This document shows, in pieces, positions 49,668-58,779 of a DNA stretch of 64,000 bases. The first letter of the stretch is position 1, and each line of letters opens with the position of its first letter. A model generated the notes under the pieces. The model was given only the letters and a program-made list of their open reading frames with translations. It ran no database searches and was not told the DNA's origin. This DNA comes from an uncultured Oscillospiraceae bacterium (GTDB taxonomy: Bacteria; Bacillota; Clostridia; Oscillospirales; Oscillospiraceae): NCBI GenBank assembly GCA_944385665.1, contig CALWYB010000001.1, positions 1 to 64,000 on the forward strand, written 5' to 3'. A program made the position numbers and the translations under genes.

Positions 49668-50519
49668 ATGTGGAAAAATGTAGGATACTATAATGGAACC
49701 ATCGGCCCCCTGGAGGAGATGACCGTCCCCATGGGCGACCGCGCCCTCTACTTCGGCGACGGCATCTACGAGGCCACCTGCGTGGCCAACCGGGTGCCCT
49801 TTGCCCTGGATGACCATCTGGACCGGATGTACAACAGCCTGCGTCTGCTGGAGATTCCCTTCACCATGGAGCGGGACCAGGTGAAGGCGGAGCTGCAAAA
49901 GGTCATCGACGCCGCGGAGGACTCCCCCATCCACTTCCTGTACTGGCAGATCTCCCGGGGTGTGGCTATGCGCAACCACCCCTTCCCCAAGGACGCCGAG
50001 CCCACCCTGCTCATCTACGTCAAGCCCCACACCATGAAGTCCATGGACAAACCCTACAAGCTCATCTCCATGGAGGACATCCGCTTTAAGCTGTGCAACA
50101 TCAAGACCCTCAACCTCATTCCCAGCGTGCTGGCCAACCAGCGGGCTGTGGAGCGGGGCTGTGACGAGGCCGTCCTCCACCGGGGCAGCCGGGTCACTGA
50201 GTGTGCCCACAGCAACATCTCCATTCTGAAGGACGGAGTGCTCCAGACCGCCCCCACCGACGAGCTCATCCTCCCCGGCATCACCCGCAAGCACCTGCTG
50301 GCCCTGGCCAAGGAGCACGGCATCCCCGTGGTGGAGAAGCCCTTCTCCATGGTGGAGCTGATGAACGCCGACGAGGTCATTGTCACCAGCTCCAGTGCCC
50401 TGTGCATGAAGGCGGAGTCCATCGACGGCATCCCTGTGGGCGGTAAGGACCCCCAGCGCCTCAAGCTCCTCCAGGACGCCTACCTAGAGAAGTTCCAGCG
50501 GGAGACCCAGCCCAAGTAA
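49668..50519 (+). CDS. D-amino-acid aminotransferase (class IV)
   Basis: A 283-aa PLP-dependent class IV aminotransferase. The PLP lysine lies in CNIKTLNLIPSVLANQ, a form typical of D-alanine aminotransferases; AVERGCDEAVLHRG and VTECAHSNISIL follow. Branched-chain aminotransferases of the same fold differ around the lysine. It would produce D-glutamate or D-alanine for peptidoglycan. GAAAGGA precedes ATG 49668; the 105-base in-frame extension upstream is not supported. The ilv operon is not adjacent, so an IlvE role is less likely but not excluded. Confidence 0.83.
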   Translation: MWKNVGYYNGTIGPLEEMTVPMGDRALYFGDGIYEATCVANRVPFALDDHLDRMYNSLRLLEIPFTMERDQVKAELQKVIDAAEDSPIHFLYWQISRGVAMRNHPFPKDAEPTLLIYVKPHTMKSMDKPYKLISMEDIRFKLCNIKTLNLIPSVLANQRAVERGCDEAVLHRGSRVTECAHSNISILKDGVLQTAPTDELILPGITRKHLLALAKEHGIPVVEKPFSMVELMNADEVIVTSSSALCMKAESIDGIPVGGKDPQRLKLLQDAYLEKFQRETQPK

Positions 50520-50531
50520 TCGTTTCTGTTT

Positions 50532-50561
50532 GGCCCGGTGTGGAAACACGCCGGGCCTTTT
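50532..50561 (+). terminator. Terminator after the aminotransferase gene
   Basis: GGCCCGGTGTG / CACGCCGGGCC stem followed by TTTTC, just before the cobalamin promoter. Confidence 0.82.
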
Positions 50562-50563
50562 CG

Positions 50564-50592
50564 TTGACAGAGGGGCCAAGGTTAGGTACAAT
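50564..50592 (+). promoter_or_regulatory. Promoter of the cobalamin operon
   Basis: TTGACA (50564-50569), 17 bases, TACAAT (50587-50592), directly ahead of the riboswitch. Confidence 0.85.
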
Positions 50593-50604
50593 AGTAGCAA
50601 AATT

Positions 50605-50775
50605 GCCAGCGGGTGCCCGGAGACAAGGCCGGGAGAATAGGGAAGCGGGTGCAACTCCCGCGCGGGACCGCCGCCGTAACGGGGAGGACCGCTCCAGCGC
50701 CACTGCAAGCTTGCGGGAAGGGGGAGCGGCCCGGAGAACCGGAGCCGGAAGACCTGCCCACTGACCCACACTGCC
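50605..50775 (+). ncRNA. Cobalamin riboswitch
   Basis: The core elements appear in order: GGTGCCCGGAG, GAGAATAGGGAAGCGGGTGC with AACTCCCGCGCGG, GCCACTGCAAGC, and the B12 box GAGCCGGAAGACCTGCC. The 150 bases after it hold several hairpins; the last, GCCCCTCCTCC / GGAGGAGGGGC (50870-50900), ends 13 bases before the cbiK ribosome site and may be the expression platform. Adenosylcobalamin should switch the operon off. Confidence 0.93.
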
Positions 50776-50927
50776 TGAGATCGGGGCAGGGCCTGCCCCT
50801 CCGGACGGACGAAACGGAGGGGCAGAAGACGACGGACCGCACCGCGGCCCGTGTTTTGTGTTGTCTTCTGCGCCCCTCCTCCCCTCAGGAGGAGGGGCGC
50901 GCTGGCTGTTCCAAGGAGGACATGACC

Positions 50928-51713
50928 ATGAAAGAAGCGCTGCTGACTGTGAGCTTCGGCACCGCGGTGGAGCAGGCCCGGCAGGCGGACATCTGCGCCG
51001 TGGAGCGCTCCGTTGCCCGGGCTCTTCCCCACCTGCCCGCCTATCAGGCCTACACCAGTCCCACCATCCGCCGCATTCTGGCGCGCCGCGGCATTGACAT
51101 GCCCGGCTTTGTGCCCGCCCTGGAGCAGCTGGCCCAGGAGGGGGCGGAGCGGGTCTATGTACTGCCCACCCATGTACTCCCCGGCTATGAGTATGATGAC
51201 CTGCTGGAGGCGGCAGGGCAGATGCGCCCCCGCTTTGCCCTGCTCCGGATGGCACTTCCCCTGCTGGGAGATACCTGGGGCGTGCGGACCCTGGCCCAAA
51301 TCCTATGTGACCGTTTTCCCCGCCGGGAAGGGCAGGCCGTGGTGCTCCTGGGCCACGGCACCGAGCATCCGGGCAACCTGGTCTATCCCGCCCTCCAGGG
51401 GGTGCTGGACTGGCTGGGCCGGGCGGACATCCTCATCGGCACGGTGGAGGGCTGGCCCCAGGCGGAGGACGTGCTGGAACAGCTCCGTCGCCAGGACTGC
51501 CGTCGGGTACTGCTGGCTCCCCTCATGCTGGTGGCGGGCACTCACGCCGCCGAGGACATGGCCGGTCCGGAGCCGGAGAGCTGGAAGAACCGGCTGGAGG
51601 CCGGCGGCTATGAAGTGACCCCTGTTTTTGAGGGGCTGGGCCGTCTGCCCCAGGTACAGGAGATGTACGTACACCGTCTCAAGACCCTTGTGGAGGCAGA
51701 CCATGTCCTTTGA
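50928..51713 (+). CDS. cbiK: Sirohydrochlorin cobaltochelatase
   Basis: CbiK inserts Co2+ into sirohydrochlorin, the first committed step of the anaerobic B12 route. The 261-aa protein starts KEALLTVSFGTAVEQAR, has LLGHGTEHPGNLVY with metal-binding histidine, and LAPLMLVAGTHAAEDMAG with the second. No signal peptide is seen, so this is the cytoplasmic type. ATG 50928 is seven bases after AAGGAGGA; the ATG at 50922 is too close. It is the first gene of the nine-gene operon. Confidence 0.93.
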   Translation: MKEALLTVSFGTAVEQARQADICAVERSVARALPHLPAYQAYTSPTIRRILARRGIDMPGFVPALEQLAQEGAERVYVLPTHVLPGYEYDDLLEAAGQMRPRFALLRMALPLLGDTWGVRTLAQILCDRFPRREGQAVVLLGHGTEHPGNLVYPALQGVLDWLGRADILIGTVEGWPQAEDVLEQLRRQDCRRVLLAPLMLVAGTHAAEDMAGPEPESWKNRLEAGGYEVTPVFEGLGRLPQVQEMYVHRLKTLVEADHVL

Positions 51714-52845
51714 GCACTATGTCACCGCCGGCGGCAAGCGCCTGCGCTGCGGCTACACCACCGGCACCTGCGCCGCCCTGGCCGCCGCCGGAGCGGTGCG
51801 GCTACTGCTCACCGGACGGGTGCCGGACCTGGTAGCCATGGACACCCCCAAGGGCTGGCGGGTGGAGGTGTCTCTCACCCAGCCTCAGCAGGGGGAGGGC
51901 TGGGCCCAGTGCGCCGTCGTCAAGGACGGCGGGGACGACATCGACGCCACCCACGGCCTGCCCATTGTGGCCCGGGTGGAGCGCCAGCCGGGGGAAGCCG
52001 TCACCATCCGGGGAGGTCAGGGCGTGGGCCGGGTGACCCGGCCCGGTCTGGATCAGCCGGTGGGCGAGTGGGCCATCAACCGGGTCCCCCGGCAGATGAT
52101 CACTCAGGCGGTGGACCGAGAGCGGAAGGCCCTGGACTGCACCGATGGATTTCTGGTGACCATCTCGGTCCCCGGCGGGGAGGAGGTGGCCCAGCGCACC
52201 TTCAACCCCCAGTTGGGCATTGAGGGTGGCATCTCTATTTTAGGCACCTCCGGCATTGTGGAGCCCATGAGCGTGCAGGCTCTGGTGGACACCATGGCCC
52301 TGGAGCTGCGGCAGGCGGCGCTTCACAGCGACGGCCGTCTGGTGCTGGTGCCCGGCAACTACGGGCTGGAGTTTCTGGCCCAACATTCTCTGGTCCCTGA
52401 CAACATCCCGGTGGTTCGGTGCTCCAACTTTATTGGCGAGGCCCTGGATCAGGCCCGGCTGGAGGGCTTTCGGGAAGTTCTGCTGGTGGGCCACATGGGC
52501 AAGCTGGTGAAGCTGGCCGGAGGCATTATGAACACCCATTCCCGCTGGGCGGACGGCCGCCGGGAGCTGTTCTGTGCCCACGCCGCGCTTGCGGGAGCCG
52601 ATCAGAAAACCGCCCAGGCCCTCATGGACTGCCCCACCACCGACGGCTGTCTGGCCGTCTTGGATGAGGCGGGGCTGCGGGAGCCGGTACTGGCCTCCCT
52701 GCTGTATGCGATCCAGGAACACTTGGACCGGCGCTTTGGCCCGGAGGGGACGGTGGGCGCCGTCCTGTTCAGCAATCAATACGGCCTTCTGGGCCTGACC
52801 CCCAAGGGGAAGGAGTTAACCGATACATGGAACAACAGAACTTAG
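51703..52845 (+). CDS. cbiD: Cobalt-precorrin-5B C1-methyltransferase
   Basis: CbiD methylates C1 of cobalt-precorrin-5B in the anaerobic pathway. The N-terminus has LRCGYTTGTCAALAAAGAVR, the family hallmark. The middle reads GIEGGISILGTSGIVEPMSV and the C-terminal part has LLVGHMGKLVKLAGGIMNTHS. Length 380 aa. ATG 51703 lies inside the last codons of cbiK with GAGG upstream, giving an 11-base overlap. Confidence 0.94.
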   Translation: MSFEHYVTAGGKRLRCGYTTGTCAALAAAGAVRLLLTGRVPDLVAMDTPKGWRVEVSLTQPQQGEGWAQCAVVKDGGDDIDATHGLPIVARVERQPGEAVTIRGGQGVGRVTRPGLDQPVGEWAINRVPRQMITQAVDRERKALDCTDGFLVTISVPGGEEVAQRTFNPQLGIEGGISILGTSGIVEPMSVQALVDTMALELRQAALHSDGRLVLVPGNYGLEFLAQHSLVPDNIPVVRCSNFIGEALDQARLEGFREVLLVGHMGKLVKLAGGIMNTHSRWADGRRELFCAHAALAGADQKTAQALMDCPTTDGCLAVLDEAGLREPVLASLLYAIQEHLDRRFGPEGTVGAVLFSNQYGLLGLTPKGKELTDTWNNRT

Positions 52846-53519
52846 GAACCTTTTACGGGGTGGGCGTTGGTCCCGGAGACCCGGAGCTGCTCACGGTGAA
52901 GGCCATTCGAACCTTAGAGAGCTGCCCCGTACTGGCCGCCCCTCAGACGGTCTCCGGGGAGATGACCGCCCTGAACATTGCCAAGCAGGCGGCCAATCTG
53001 GAGGGCAAGATCCTCCTGCCCCTCCACTTCACCATGTCCCGGGACAAAGCCAAGCAGCACCAGGCCCACGTGGAGGCCGCTCAGGCGGTGCGGGCCTACC
53101 TGGAGCAGGGCCAAGATGTGGCTATGGCGGTGCTGGGGGACGTGTCGGTGTACTCTACCTACTGCTACCTGATGGACTTGTTAAAGGATGAGTTCCCCTG
53201 CGTCATGGTGCCGGGGGTGCCCGCCTTCTGCGCGGTGGCCGCCCGGCTGGGCCGGAGCCTGACCACCATGAACAGCCCCCTGCACATCCTGCCCGGAGGC
53301 GGCGCAGGTCCGGGAGAAACGTTGGACCTGCCCGGAGCCAAGGTGCTGATGAAGTCGGGGCGCAACTTTTCTCAGGTACTGGACGCGCTGGAGGAGCGGG
53401 GCCTGCTGGAGCAGGCGGCCATGGTGGAAAACTGCGGCCTGCCCGGAGAGCGGGTCTGCCCCTCGCTGGAGGAAAAGCCTCAATCCAGCGGGTATTTTAC
53501 CACCATTATTATACCGTAA
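52827..53519 (+). CDS. cbiL: Cobalt-factor II C20-methyltransferase
   Basis: SAM-dependent tetrapyrrole methylase of 230 aa. The N-terminal loop FYGVGVGPGDPELLTVKAI and the second motif VAMAVLGDVSVYSTYCYLMD mark the precorrin-2 C20-methyltransferase family; VPGVPAFCAVAARLGRSL follows. It overlaps cbiD by 19 bases, with AAGGAG eleven bases before the ATG. Position between cbiD and cbiF fits the pathway. Confidence 0.94.
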   Translation: MEQQNLGTFYGVGVGPGDPELLTVKAIRTLESCPVLAAPQTVSGEMTALNIAKQAANLEGKILLPLHFTMSRDKAKQHQAHVEAAQAVRAYLEQGQDVAMAVLGDVSVYSTYCYLMDLLKDEFPCVMVPGVPAFCAVAARLGRSLTTMNSPLHILPGGGAGPGETLDLPGAKVLMKSGRNFSQVLDALEERGLLEQAAMVENCGLPGERVCPSLEEKPQSSGYFTTIIIP

Positions 53520-53531
53520 GGAGGGAAATTC

Positions 53532-54308
53532 ATGGTCCATTTTGTGGGAGCCGGCCCCGGAGGGCCCGATCTCATCACCCTGCGGGGGGCGCAGCTGCTG
53601 AGCGAGGCCGACTGTGTCATCTACGCGGGCAGCCTGGTAAACCCTGCCCTGCTGGCCATGACCCGAGAGGGCGCCTCCATCTATAACAGCGCCCAGATGA
53701 CCTTAGAGCAGGTGCTGGCAGTCATTGAAGAGATGGAGCAAAACGGCAAGACCACCGTCCGGCTCCATACCGGCGACCCCTGTCTGTACGGGGCCATCCA
53801 GGAGCAGATGGACCAGCTGGATGCGCTGGGCGTCCCCTGGGATGTGACCCCCGGGGTGTCCTCCTTCTGCGGCGCGGCGGCGGCGGTAGGGACAGAGTAT
53901 ACCCTGCCCGGGGTGAGCCAGAGCGTGATTATCACCCGGATGGCGGGACGCACTCCGGTGCCCGAGGGGGAGTCCATCGCCGCCCTGGCCTCCCACGGGG
54001 CCACCATGGTGATTTTCCTGTCCGCCGGCATGCTGGAGGGGCTGTCCGCGGAGCTTCTGAAAGGGGCCTATACCCCGGACACCCCCGCCGCCCTGGTCTA
54101 TAAAGCCACCTGGCCGGAGGAGAAGGTGGTGCGGTGCACGGTAGGCACCCTGGCCCAGGCGGGGCGGGAGCACCAGATCTCCAAAACCGCCCTGGTGCTG
54201 GTGGGGGACTTCCTGTCCCACAGCTACCAGCGCAGCCTCCTCTACCATCCCGGCTTTACCACCGAATTCCGGCAGGGAGACGGCTCTCTGGATGGAGAAA
54301 AGCCATGA
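53532..54308 (+). CDS. cbiF: Cobalt-precorrin-4 C11-methyltransferase
   Basis: A 258-aa tetrapyrrole methylase with VHFVGAGPGGPDLITLRGAQ, LHTGDPCLYGAIQEQMDQLD and TPGVSSFCGAAAAVGTEYTL, and the family-specific IITRMAGRTPVPEGES. It methylates C11 of cobalt-precorrin-4. TAAGGAGGG precedes the ATG. The stop overlaps the cbiG start as ATGA. Confidence 0.95.
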   Translation: MVHFVGAGPGGPDLITLRGAQLLSEADCVIYAGSLVNPALLAMTREGASIYNSAQMTLEQVLAVIEEMEQNGKTTVRLHTGDPCLYGAIQEQMDQLDALGVPWDVTPGVSSFCGAAAAVGTEYTLPGVSQSVIITRMAGRTPVPEGESIAALASHGATMVIFLSAGMLEGLSAELLKGAYTPDTPAALVYKATWPEEKVVRCTVGTLAQAGREHQISKTALVLVGDFLSHSYQRSLLYHPGFTTEFRQGDGSLDGEKP

Positions 54309-55303
54309 AGCTGGAGCTCATCGCCTTTACCCAGCGGGGAAATGACCTGGCCCTGCGTCTGGCTGACACTCTGTCCTGTCACGGCCACCAGGCCGCCTGT
54401 ACCCGGGATGGGCTGAAGGCGGAGGAATGGGCGGGGCGTGCCTTCTCCCGCTGCGACGGGCTCATCTTCGTGGGGGCCGCGGGCATTGCCGTGCGGGCCA
54501 TCGCCCCCTATCTCCGCCACAAGAGCACCGACCCGGCGGTGGTGGTGGTGGACGAGAGAGTGCAATTTGTCATCCCCATTCTCTCCGGCCACCTGGGTGG
54601 CGCCAACGACCTGGCCCGGGAAATTGCCGCTCTTACTGGCGCTGTCCCGGTCATCACCACGGCCACCGATGTAAACGGGGTGTTTGCCGTGGACCAGTGG
54701 GCCCGGCGGCAGGAGCTGATGGTGTGCAATCCAGAGCGTATCTTGCCCGTCTCCTCCCGGCTGCTGGCTGGAGAGACCGTGTGGTTCTTCTCGGCCTGGC
54801 CCATCGCCGGGGAGCTGCCCCGGGGGCTGCGTCCGGCCTCCCGGGAAGAGGCCCAAGTGGTGCTGGACCTGCGCCCCCCAGAAGGGGACGCCCTGTGGCT
54901 GTGCCCCAAGGGGATGCGTGTGGGGATGGGCTGCCGGAGAGGGACTCCGGCGGCTGCCCTCCGTTCTCTGCTGGAGGACGTGCTCACCGAAGAAGCCATC
55001 CCGAAAAACGCCGTGTGCGCCCTGTGTACCATTGATTTGAAGAAGGACGAGGCGGGGCTCCGGGAGCTGGCCCAGGAGCTGGGCGTTCCTCTGCTCACCT
55101 ACTCCGCTCAGGAGCTGGCGCAGGTCCCCGGAACCTTCACCCCCTCCCCCTTTGTGGAGCAGGTCACCGGGGTGGACAATGTGTGTGAGCGGGCAGCTCT
55201 GGTTTCCGGCGGAACTCTGCTGCGAAGGAAAACAGCCCGGGAAGGGGCCACGGTGGCGTTGGCTATGGAAAAACTGTACTTGACTTGGGAGGAACACGGA
55301 TGA
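54305..55303 (+). CDS. cbiG: Cobalt-precorrin-5A hydrolase
   Basis: CbiG opens the delta-lactone of cobalt-precorrin-5A and releases acetaldehyde, a step specific to the anaerobic pathway. The 332-aa protein has the N-terminal domain FVGAAGIAVRAIAPYL, ILSGHLGGANDLAREIAALT and ITTATDVNGVFAVDQWA. The C-terminal CbiG domain begins near GMGCRRGTPAAALRSLL. The start ATG 54305 overlaps cbiF; a longer frame from 54134 lies inside cbiF and is rejected. Confidence 0.94.
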   Translation: MKLELIAFTQRGNDLALRLADTLSCHGHQAACTRDGLKAEEWAGRAFSRCDGLIFVGAAGIAVRAIAPYLRHKSTDPAVVVVDERVQFVIPILSGHLGGANDLAREIAALTGAVPVITTATDVNGVFAVDQWARRQELMVCNPERILPVSSRLLAGETVWFFSAWPIAGELPRGLRPASREEAQVVLDLRPPEGDALWLCPKGMRVGMGCRRGTPAAALRSLLEDVLTEEAIPKNAVCALCTIDLKKDEAGLRELAQELGVPLLTYSAQELAQVPGTFTPSPFVEQVTGVDNVCERAALVSGGTLLRRKTAREGATVALAMEKLYLTWEEHG

Positions 55304-56043
55304 AACGGTTGTATGTGGTTGGACTTGGCCCCGGCGGGGCGGACTATCTCACCCCCCAGGCCCGAAACGCCCTGGAGAACTGCGAGGTCCTGTGCGGCTA
55401 CACCACTTATATGGATCTGGCGGGGGACTTTACCGCCGGGAAAGAGCTGGTCACCACCCCCATGACCCGGGAGCTGGAGCGGTGCCGTCTGGCCCTGGAG
55501 AAGGCCAGTGAGGGGAAAACCACCGCTATGATTTGCAGCGGCGACGCGGGGGTGTACGGCATGGCTGGGCCGGTGCTGGAGCTGTCGGTCCAGTTCCCGG
55601 AAGTGGAGATCGAGGTCATTCCCGGTGTGACAGCGGCTCTGTCCGGGGCGGCGGTACTGGGCGCCCCCCTGATGCACGACTTTGCTGTCATCTCCCTGTC
55701 CGACCTGCTCACCCCCTGGGAGGTCATCGCAAAACGGCTGGACTGCGCCGGGGCGGGAGACTTTTCCGTGTGCCTCTATAACCCCATGAGCAAAAAGCGG
55801 CGAGACCACTTACAGCGGGCCTGCGACATTCTCCTGAAATACCGCGCTCCCGACACCCCCTGCGGCTGGGTGCGGAACATTGGCCGGGACGGGCAGGAGA
55901 AGCAGCTGCTCACCCTGTCCCAGCTGCGTGAGGCGGAGGTAGACATGTTCACCACCGTATTTATTGGTTCCACCTCCACCCGGCAGATTGGGGAAAACCT
56001 GGTGACCCCCCGGGGCTACGAGGGAAAACAATGCAGATCCTGA
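55300..56043 (+). CDS. cbiH: Cobalt-factor III C17-methyltransferase
   Basis: A 247-aa tetrapyrrole methylase causing ring contraction with C17 methylation. It has LYVVGLGPGGADYLTPQARN, CGYTTYMDL, ICSGDAGVYGMAGPVLEL, SDLLTPWEVIAKRL and YNPMSKKRRDHL, the last two specific to CbiH/CobJ. ATG 55300 is seven bases after GGGAGGA and overlaps cbiG by four bases. An upstream ATG at 55285 is less likely. Confidence 0.95.
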   Translation: MKRLYVVGLGPGGADYLTPQARNALENCEVLCGYTTYMDLAGDFTAGKELVTTPMTRELERCRLALEKASEGKTTAMICSGDAGVYGMAGPVLELSVQFPEVEIEVIPGVTAALSGAAVLGAPLMHDFAVISLSDLLTPWEVIAKRLDCAGAGDFSVCLYNPMSKKRRDHLQRACDILLKYRAPDTPCGWVRNIGRDGQEKQLLTLSQLREAEVDMFTTVFIGSTSTRQIGENLVTPRGYEGKQCRS

Positions 56044-56759
56044 TTTTCGGCGGCACCACCGAGGGGCGGCTACTGGCCCAGGCTCTCTCCCAGCGGGGAC
56101 TGCCATCCACGGTGAGCGTAGCCACCCCCCTTGGCGCCCAGGAGCTCTCCGGTCTGCCCGGCGTCACTCCCTTGGTGGGGCGCAAGACGGCGGAGGAGAT
56201 GGCGGAGCTTCTCCAAGACTTTGACCGCTGCGTGGACGCCACCCACCCCTATGCGGTGGAGGCCTCCCAAAACATCCGCACCGCCTGCCAACAGGCCGGA
56301 GTCCCCCTGGCGCGGCTTCTCCGGGGGGAGAGTTCCCACCAGGAGGGCCACTGGGTGGACAGTCCGGAGAAAGCCGCCCGGTGGCTGGCGGAGCGCAGCG
56401 GCAATGTGCTGCTGGCCATTGGAGCCAAAGGGCTGGGGGCCTTTGAAGCTCTGGACCGGGAGCGGCTCTACCCCCGGGTGCTTCCGGTGGTGGAAAGTAT
56501 TCTGGCCTGTCAGGCGGCTGGCATCCCCACCCGGAACATCATCGCCCTCCATGGCCCGTTTTCCCGGGAGCTGAACCGGGCCATGTTGGAGCAGTACCAC
56601 ATCCGGTATCTGGTGACCAAGGACGGGGGCCGAGCCGGCGGTTTTGAGGAAAAAGCCGCTGCCGCCCGGGAGGCCGGAGCGGAACTGGTTGTCATTGGCC
56701 GTCCGCCGGAGACGGGCCAAACCTTGGAAGAAATCTTGTCCTGGCTGGCCCAGGATTGA
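56031..56759 (+). CDS. cbiJ: Cobalt-precorrin-6A reductase
   Basis: A 242-aa NAD(P)H-dependent reductase of cobalt-precorrin-6A. The N-terminus QILIFGGTTEGRLLAQAL is diagnostic, DATHPYAVEASQNIRTAC follows, and LVTKDGGRAGGFEEKAAAAR lies near the C-terminus. It overlaps cbiH by 13 bases. Confidence 0.94.
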   Translation: MQILIFGGTTEGRLLAQALSQRGLPSTVSVATPLGAQELSGLPGVTPLVGRKTAEEMAELLQDFDRCVDATHPYAVEASQNIRTACQQAGVPLARLLRGESSHQEGHWVDSPEKAARWLAERSGNVLLAIGAKGLGAFEALDRERLYPRVLPVVESILACQAAGIPTRNIIALHGPFSRELNRAMLEQYHIRYLVTKDGGRAGGFEEKAAAAREAGAELVVIGRPPETGQTLEEILSWLAQD

Positions 56760-56779
56760 GTGGAAGGAGTCAGTGTGCC

Positions 56780-57997
56780 ATGGAAGTGACCCTGGTAGGG
56801 GTGGGGCTGGGCAATCCCACCACCCTGACGGCGGCGGCCGCCGCCGCCTTACAGCAGGCCGACGGGCTGATCGGCTCCCGGCGGCTGCTGGAGGAGTGCC
56901 CCCTGCCCCAGTCGGTGCCCCGGAAGTTTTCCACCAAGTCGGCGGAAATTGTGGAAATTTTGCAGGCGCAAACCTGGCAGAACCCCTGTGTGCTGTACAG
57001 CGGTGACACCGGGTTTTACTCCGGGGCCCGGACCCTCATTCCCCTGCTGGAGGAGGCACGCATCCCCTTCCAGGTGCTGCCGGGCATCTCCAGCCTGCAA
57101 TACTTTGCCGCCCGGCTGGGCCGGTCCTGGCAGGAGTGGTCCGTGGTGTCCGCCCATGGGCTCAACTGCGACCCGGTGGGCGAGGTGCTCTCCGCCCACG
57201 GAAAGCCGGTGTTTTTCCTGACCAGCGGGTCGGAGGGAGCCGGGTCCCTGTGTGAACGGCTCTCCCAGGCGGGACTGGGCCATCTGAGCGCCACGGTGGG
57301 GCAGTCCCTCTCCTACCCCCAGGAGGAGATTTTGTCCGACTCGGTCTCTCACTTTGCCGGGCGGGCCTTTGCCCCCCTCACCGTCCTGCTGGTGGAGGGG
57401 TACACCTCCTGCCGTCCGGCGGGCTCCCAGGGTCTGCCCGACGAGGCCTTTCTCCGGGGCGACGTGCCCATGACCAAGCAGGAGGTTCGGGCCGCCGCCA
57501 TCGGCAAGCTGGCGGTGCGGGACGGGGAGACCTACTGGGACGTGGGAGCCGGCACCGGTTCGGTGTCGGTGGAGTTGGCTCTGCTGGCCCCCCACAGCAA
57601 GGTGTGTGCCGTGGAGTACAAAGGCGAGGCCTGCTCCCTCATTCGCGCCAACCGAGAGAAATTCGGCGTTTACAACCTGGAGCTGACCCAGGGACGCGCC
57701 CCCGATGTCCTCTCCCAGCTGCCCGCCCCGGACGCGGTCTTTATCGGGGGCAGCGGCGGGGAGCTGCCCGCTATCTTAGAAACAGCTCTGCGGAAAAATC
57801 CCGCCGCCCGGTTCTGCATCACCGCCATTGCGGTGGAGACCCTGGGCACAGCGGTGGCCGCCATGACCCAGCTGGGCATGGAACCCCAAATCAGCCAGAT
57901 CACGGTGGCCCGGAGCCGTGAGGTGGGCGAACTGCATTTGATGATGGGACAAAACCCGGTGTGGATTATCACCGGGCGAAAGGAGGCCCTGGTATGA
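56780..57997 (+). CDS. cbiET: Fused precorrin-6Y C5,15-methyltransferase / decarboxylase
   Basis: A CbiE-CbiT fusion of 405 aa, equivalent to CobL. CbiE (about 1-205) has VTLVGVGLGNPTTLTAAAAA, LYSGDTGFYSGARTL and VLPGISSLQYFAARLG. CbiT (about 215-405) has the SAM motif YWDVGAGTGSVSVELALLA and AVFIGGSGGELP. Together they methylate C5 and C15 and remove the C12 acetate carboxyl. ATG 56780 is preferred, with AAGGAG eleven bases upstream. The fusion is common in Clostridia. Confidence 0.94.
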   Translation: MEVTLVGVGLGNPTTLTAAAAAALQQADGLIGSRRLLEECPLPQSVPRKFSTKSAEIVEILQAQTWQNPCVLYSGDTGFYSGARTLIPLLEEARIPFQVLPGISSLQYFAARLGRSWQEWSVVSAHGLNCDPVGEVLSAHGKPVFFLTSGSEGAGSLCERLSQAGLGHLSATVGQSLSYPQEEILSDSVSHFAGRAFAPLTVLLVEGYTSCRPAGSQGLPDEAFLRGDVPMTKQEVRAAAIGKLAVRDGETYWDVGAGTGSVSVELALLAPHSKVCAVEYKGEACSLIRANREKFGVYNLELTQGRAPDVLSQLPAPDAVFIGGSGGELPAILETALRKNPAARFCITAIAVETLGTAVAAMTQLGMEPQISQITVARSREVGELHLMMGQNPVWIITGRKEALV

Positions 57998-58641
57998 ACC
58001 TGACCTTTCACACCCCCGGCGGCATTGAGGGGGAGAGTATGCGGATCATCCAGCAGGAGCTGGAGGACATGGGCATTACCCTGGAGCCCGACTGTGCCGA
58101 CGTGGTGCGGCGGGCCATCCACACCACCGCCGACTTTGACTACGCCAAAAACCTGGTGTTCACCCCCGGCGCTGCCGCAGCCGGCGCGTCCGCCCTGCGT
58201 ACCGGGACCCCCATCGTCACCGACACCAACATGGCCCGCTCCGGCATCAACCAGAAAGCCTGCGCCCAACTCGGTGTAGAGCGCTTTTGCTATATGGCCG
58301 ACCCGGAGGTGGCCCGGGCCGCCAAGGAGCACGGCACCACCCGGGCTGTGGCGGCGGTGGACCGGTGGGCTCAGGAGCACCCCAACGCCATCTTTGCAGT
58401 GGGCAACGCCCCCACGGCGCTGCTGCGGATGTGCGAACTGATGGAGGCGGGCAAGCTTCGCCCCGCCCTGGTGATTGCCGTCCCGGTTGGCTTTGTCAAT
58501 GTGGTGGAGAGCAAGGAGGCCATGCTGGCGCTGTGCCGGAAGCAAAATGTGCCCGCCATTGTGGCGATGGGCCGGAAGGGCGGCTCCACGGTGGCGGCGG
58601 CTATCTGCAACGCCCTTCTCTACCGAACCTTCCAGCGATAA
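57994..58641 (+). CDS. cbiC: Cobalt-precorrin-8X methylmutase
   Basis: CbiC moves the C11 methyl to C12 to give cobyrinate. The 215-aa protein has VVRRAIHTTADFDYAKNL with a catalytic histidine, PIVTDTNMARSGINQ, AVGNAPTALLRM and VGFVNVVESKEAML. The start overlaps cbiET as ATGA. It ends the operon; cbiA, cbiP and the lower-ligand genes are not in this window. Confidence 0.95.
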   Translation: MNLTFHTPGGIEGESMRIIQQELEDMGITLEPDCADVVRRAIHTTADFDYAKNLVFTPGAAAAGASALRTGTPIVTDTNMARSGINQKACAQLGVERFCYMADPEVARAAKEHGTTRAVAAVDRWAQEHPNAIFAVGNAPTALLRMCELMEAGKLRPALVIAVPVGFVNVVESKEAMLALCRKQNVPAIVAMGRKGGSTVAAAICNALLYRTFQR

Positions 58642-58655
58642 AAAAAGAGCAATAA

Positions 58656-58694
58656 AAAACGCGAAGTCTGATTTTTCAGACTTCGCGTTTTTCT
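58656..58694. terminator. Terminator after cbiC
   Basis: AAAACGCGAAGTCTGA / TCAGACTTCGCGTTTT perfect stem with T run; closes the cobalamin operon. Confidence 0.92.
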
Positions 58695-58779
58695 ATTGGC
58701 TCAGAGGGATGGCGTGGCGCCATTCTGATTCATTCACTCCGCTCCAGGGCGGGCGAGAGGCGAAGCGGAGCTTCGCAGG

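Noticed and set aside
50613..50927. In-frame N-terminal extension of cbiK through the riboswitch
   Set aside because: The sequence there is the structured cobalamin leader; the ribosome site at 50913-50920 fixes the start at 50928.
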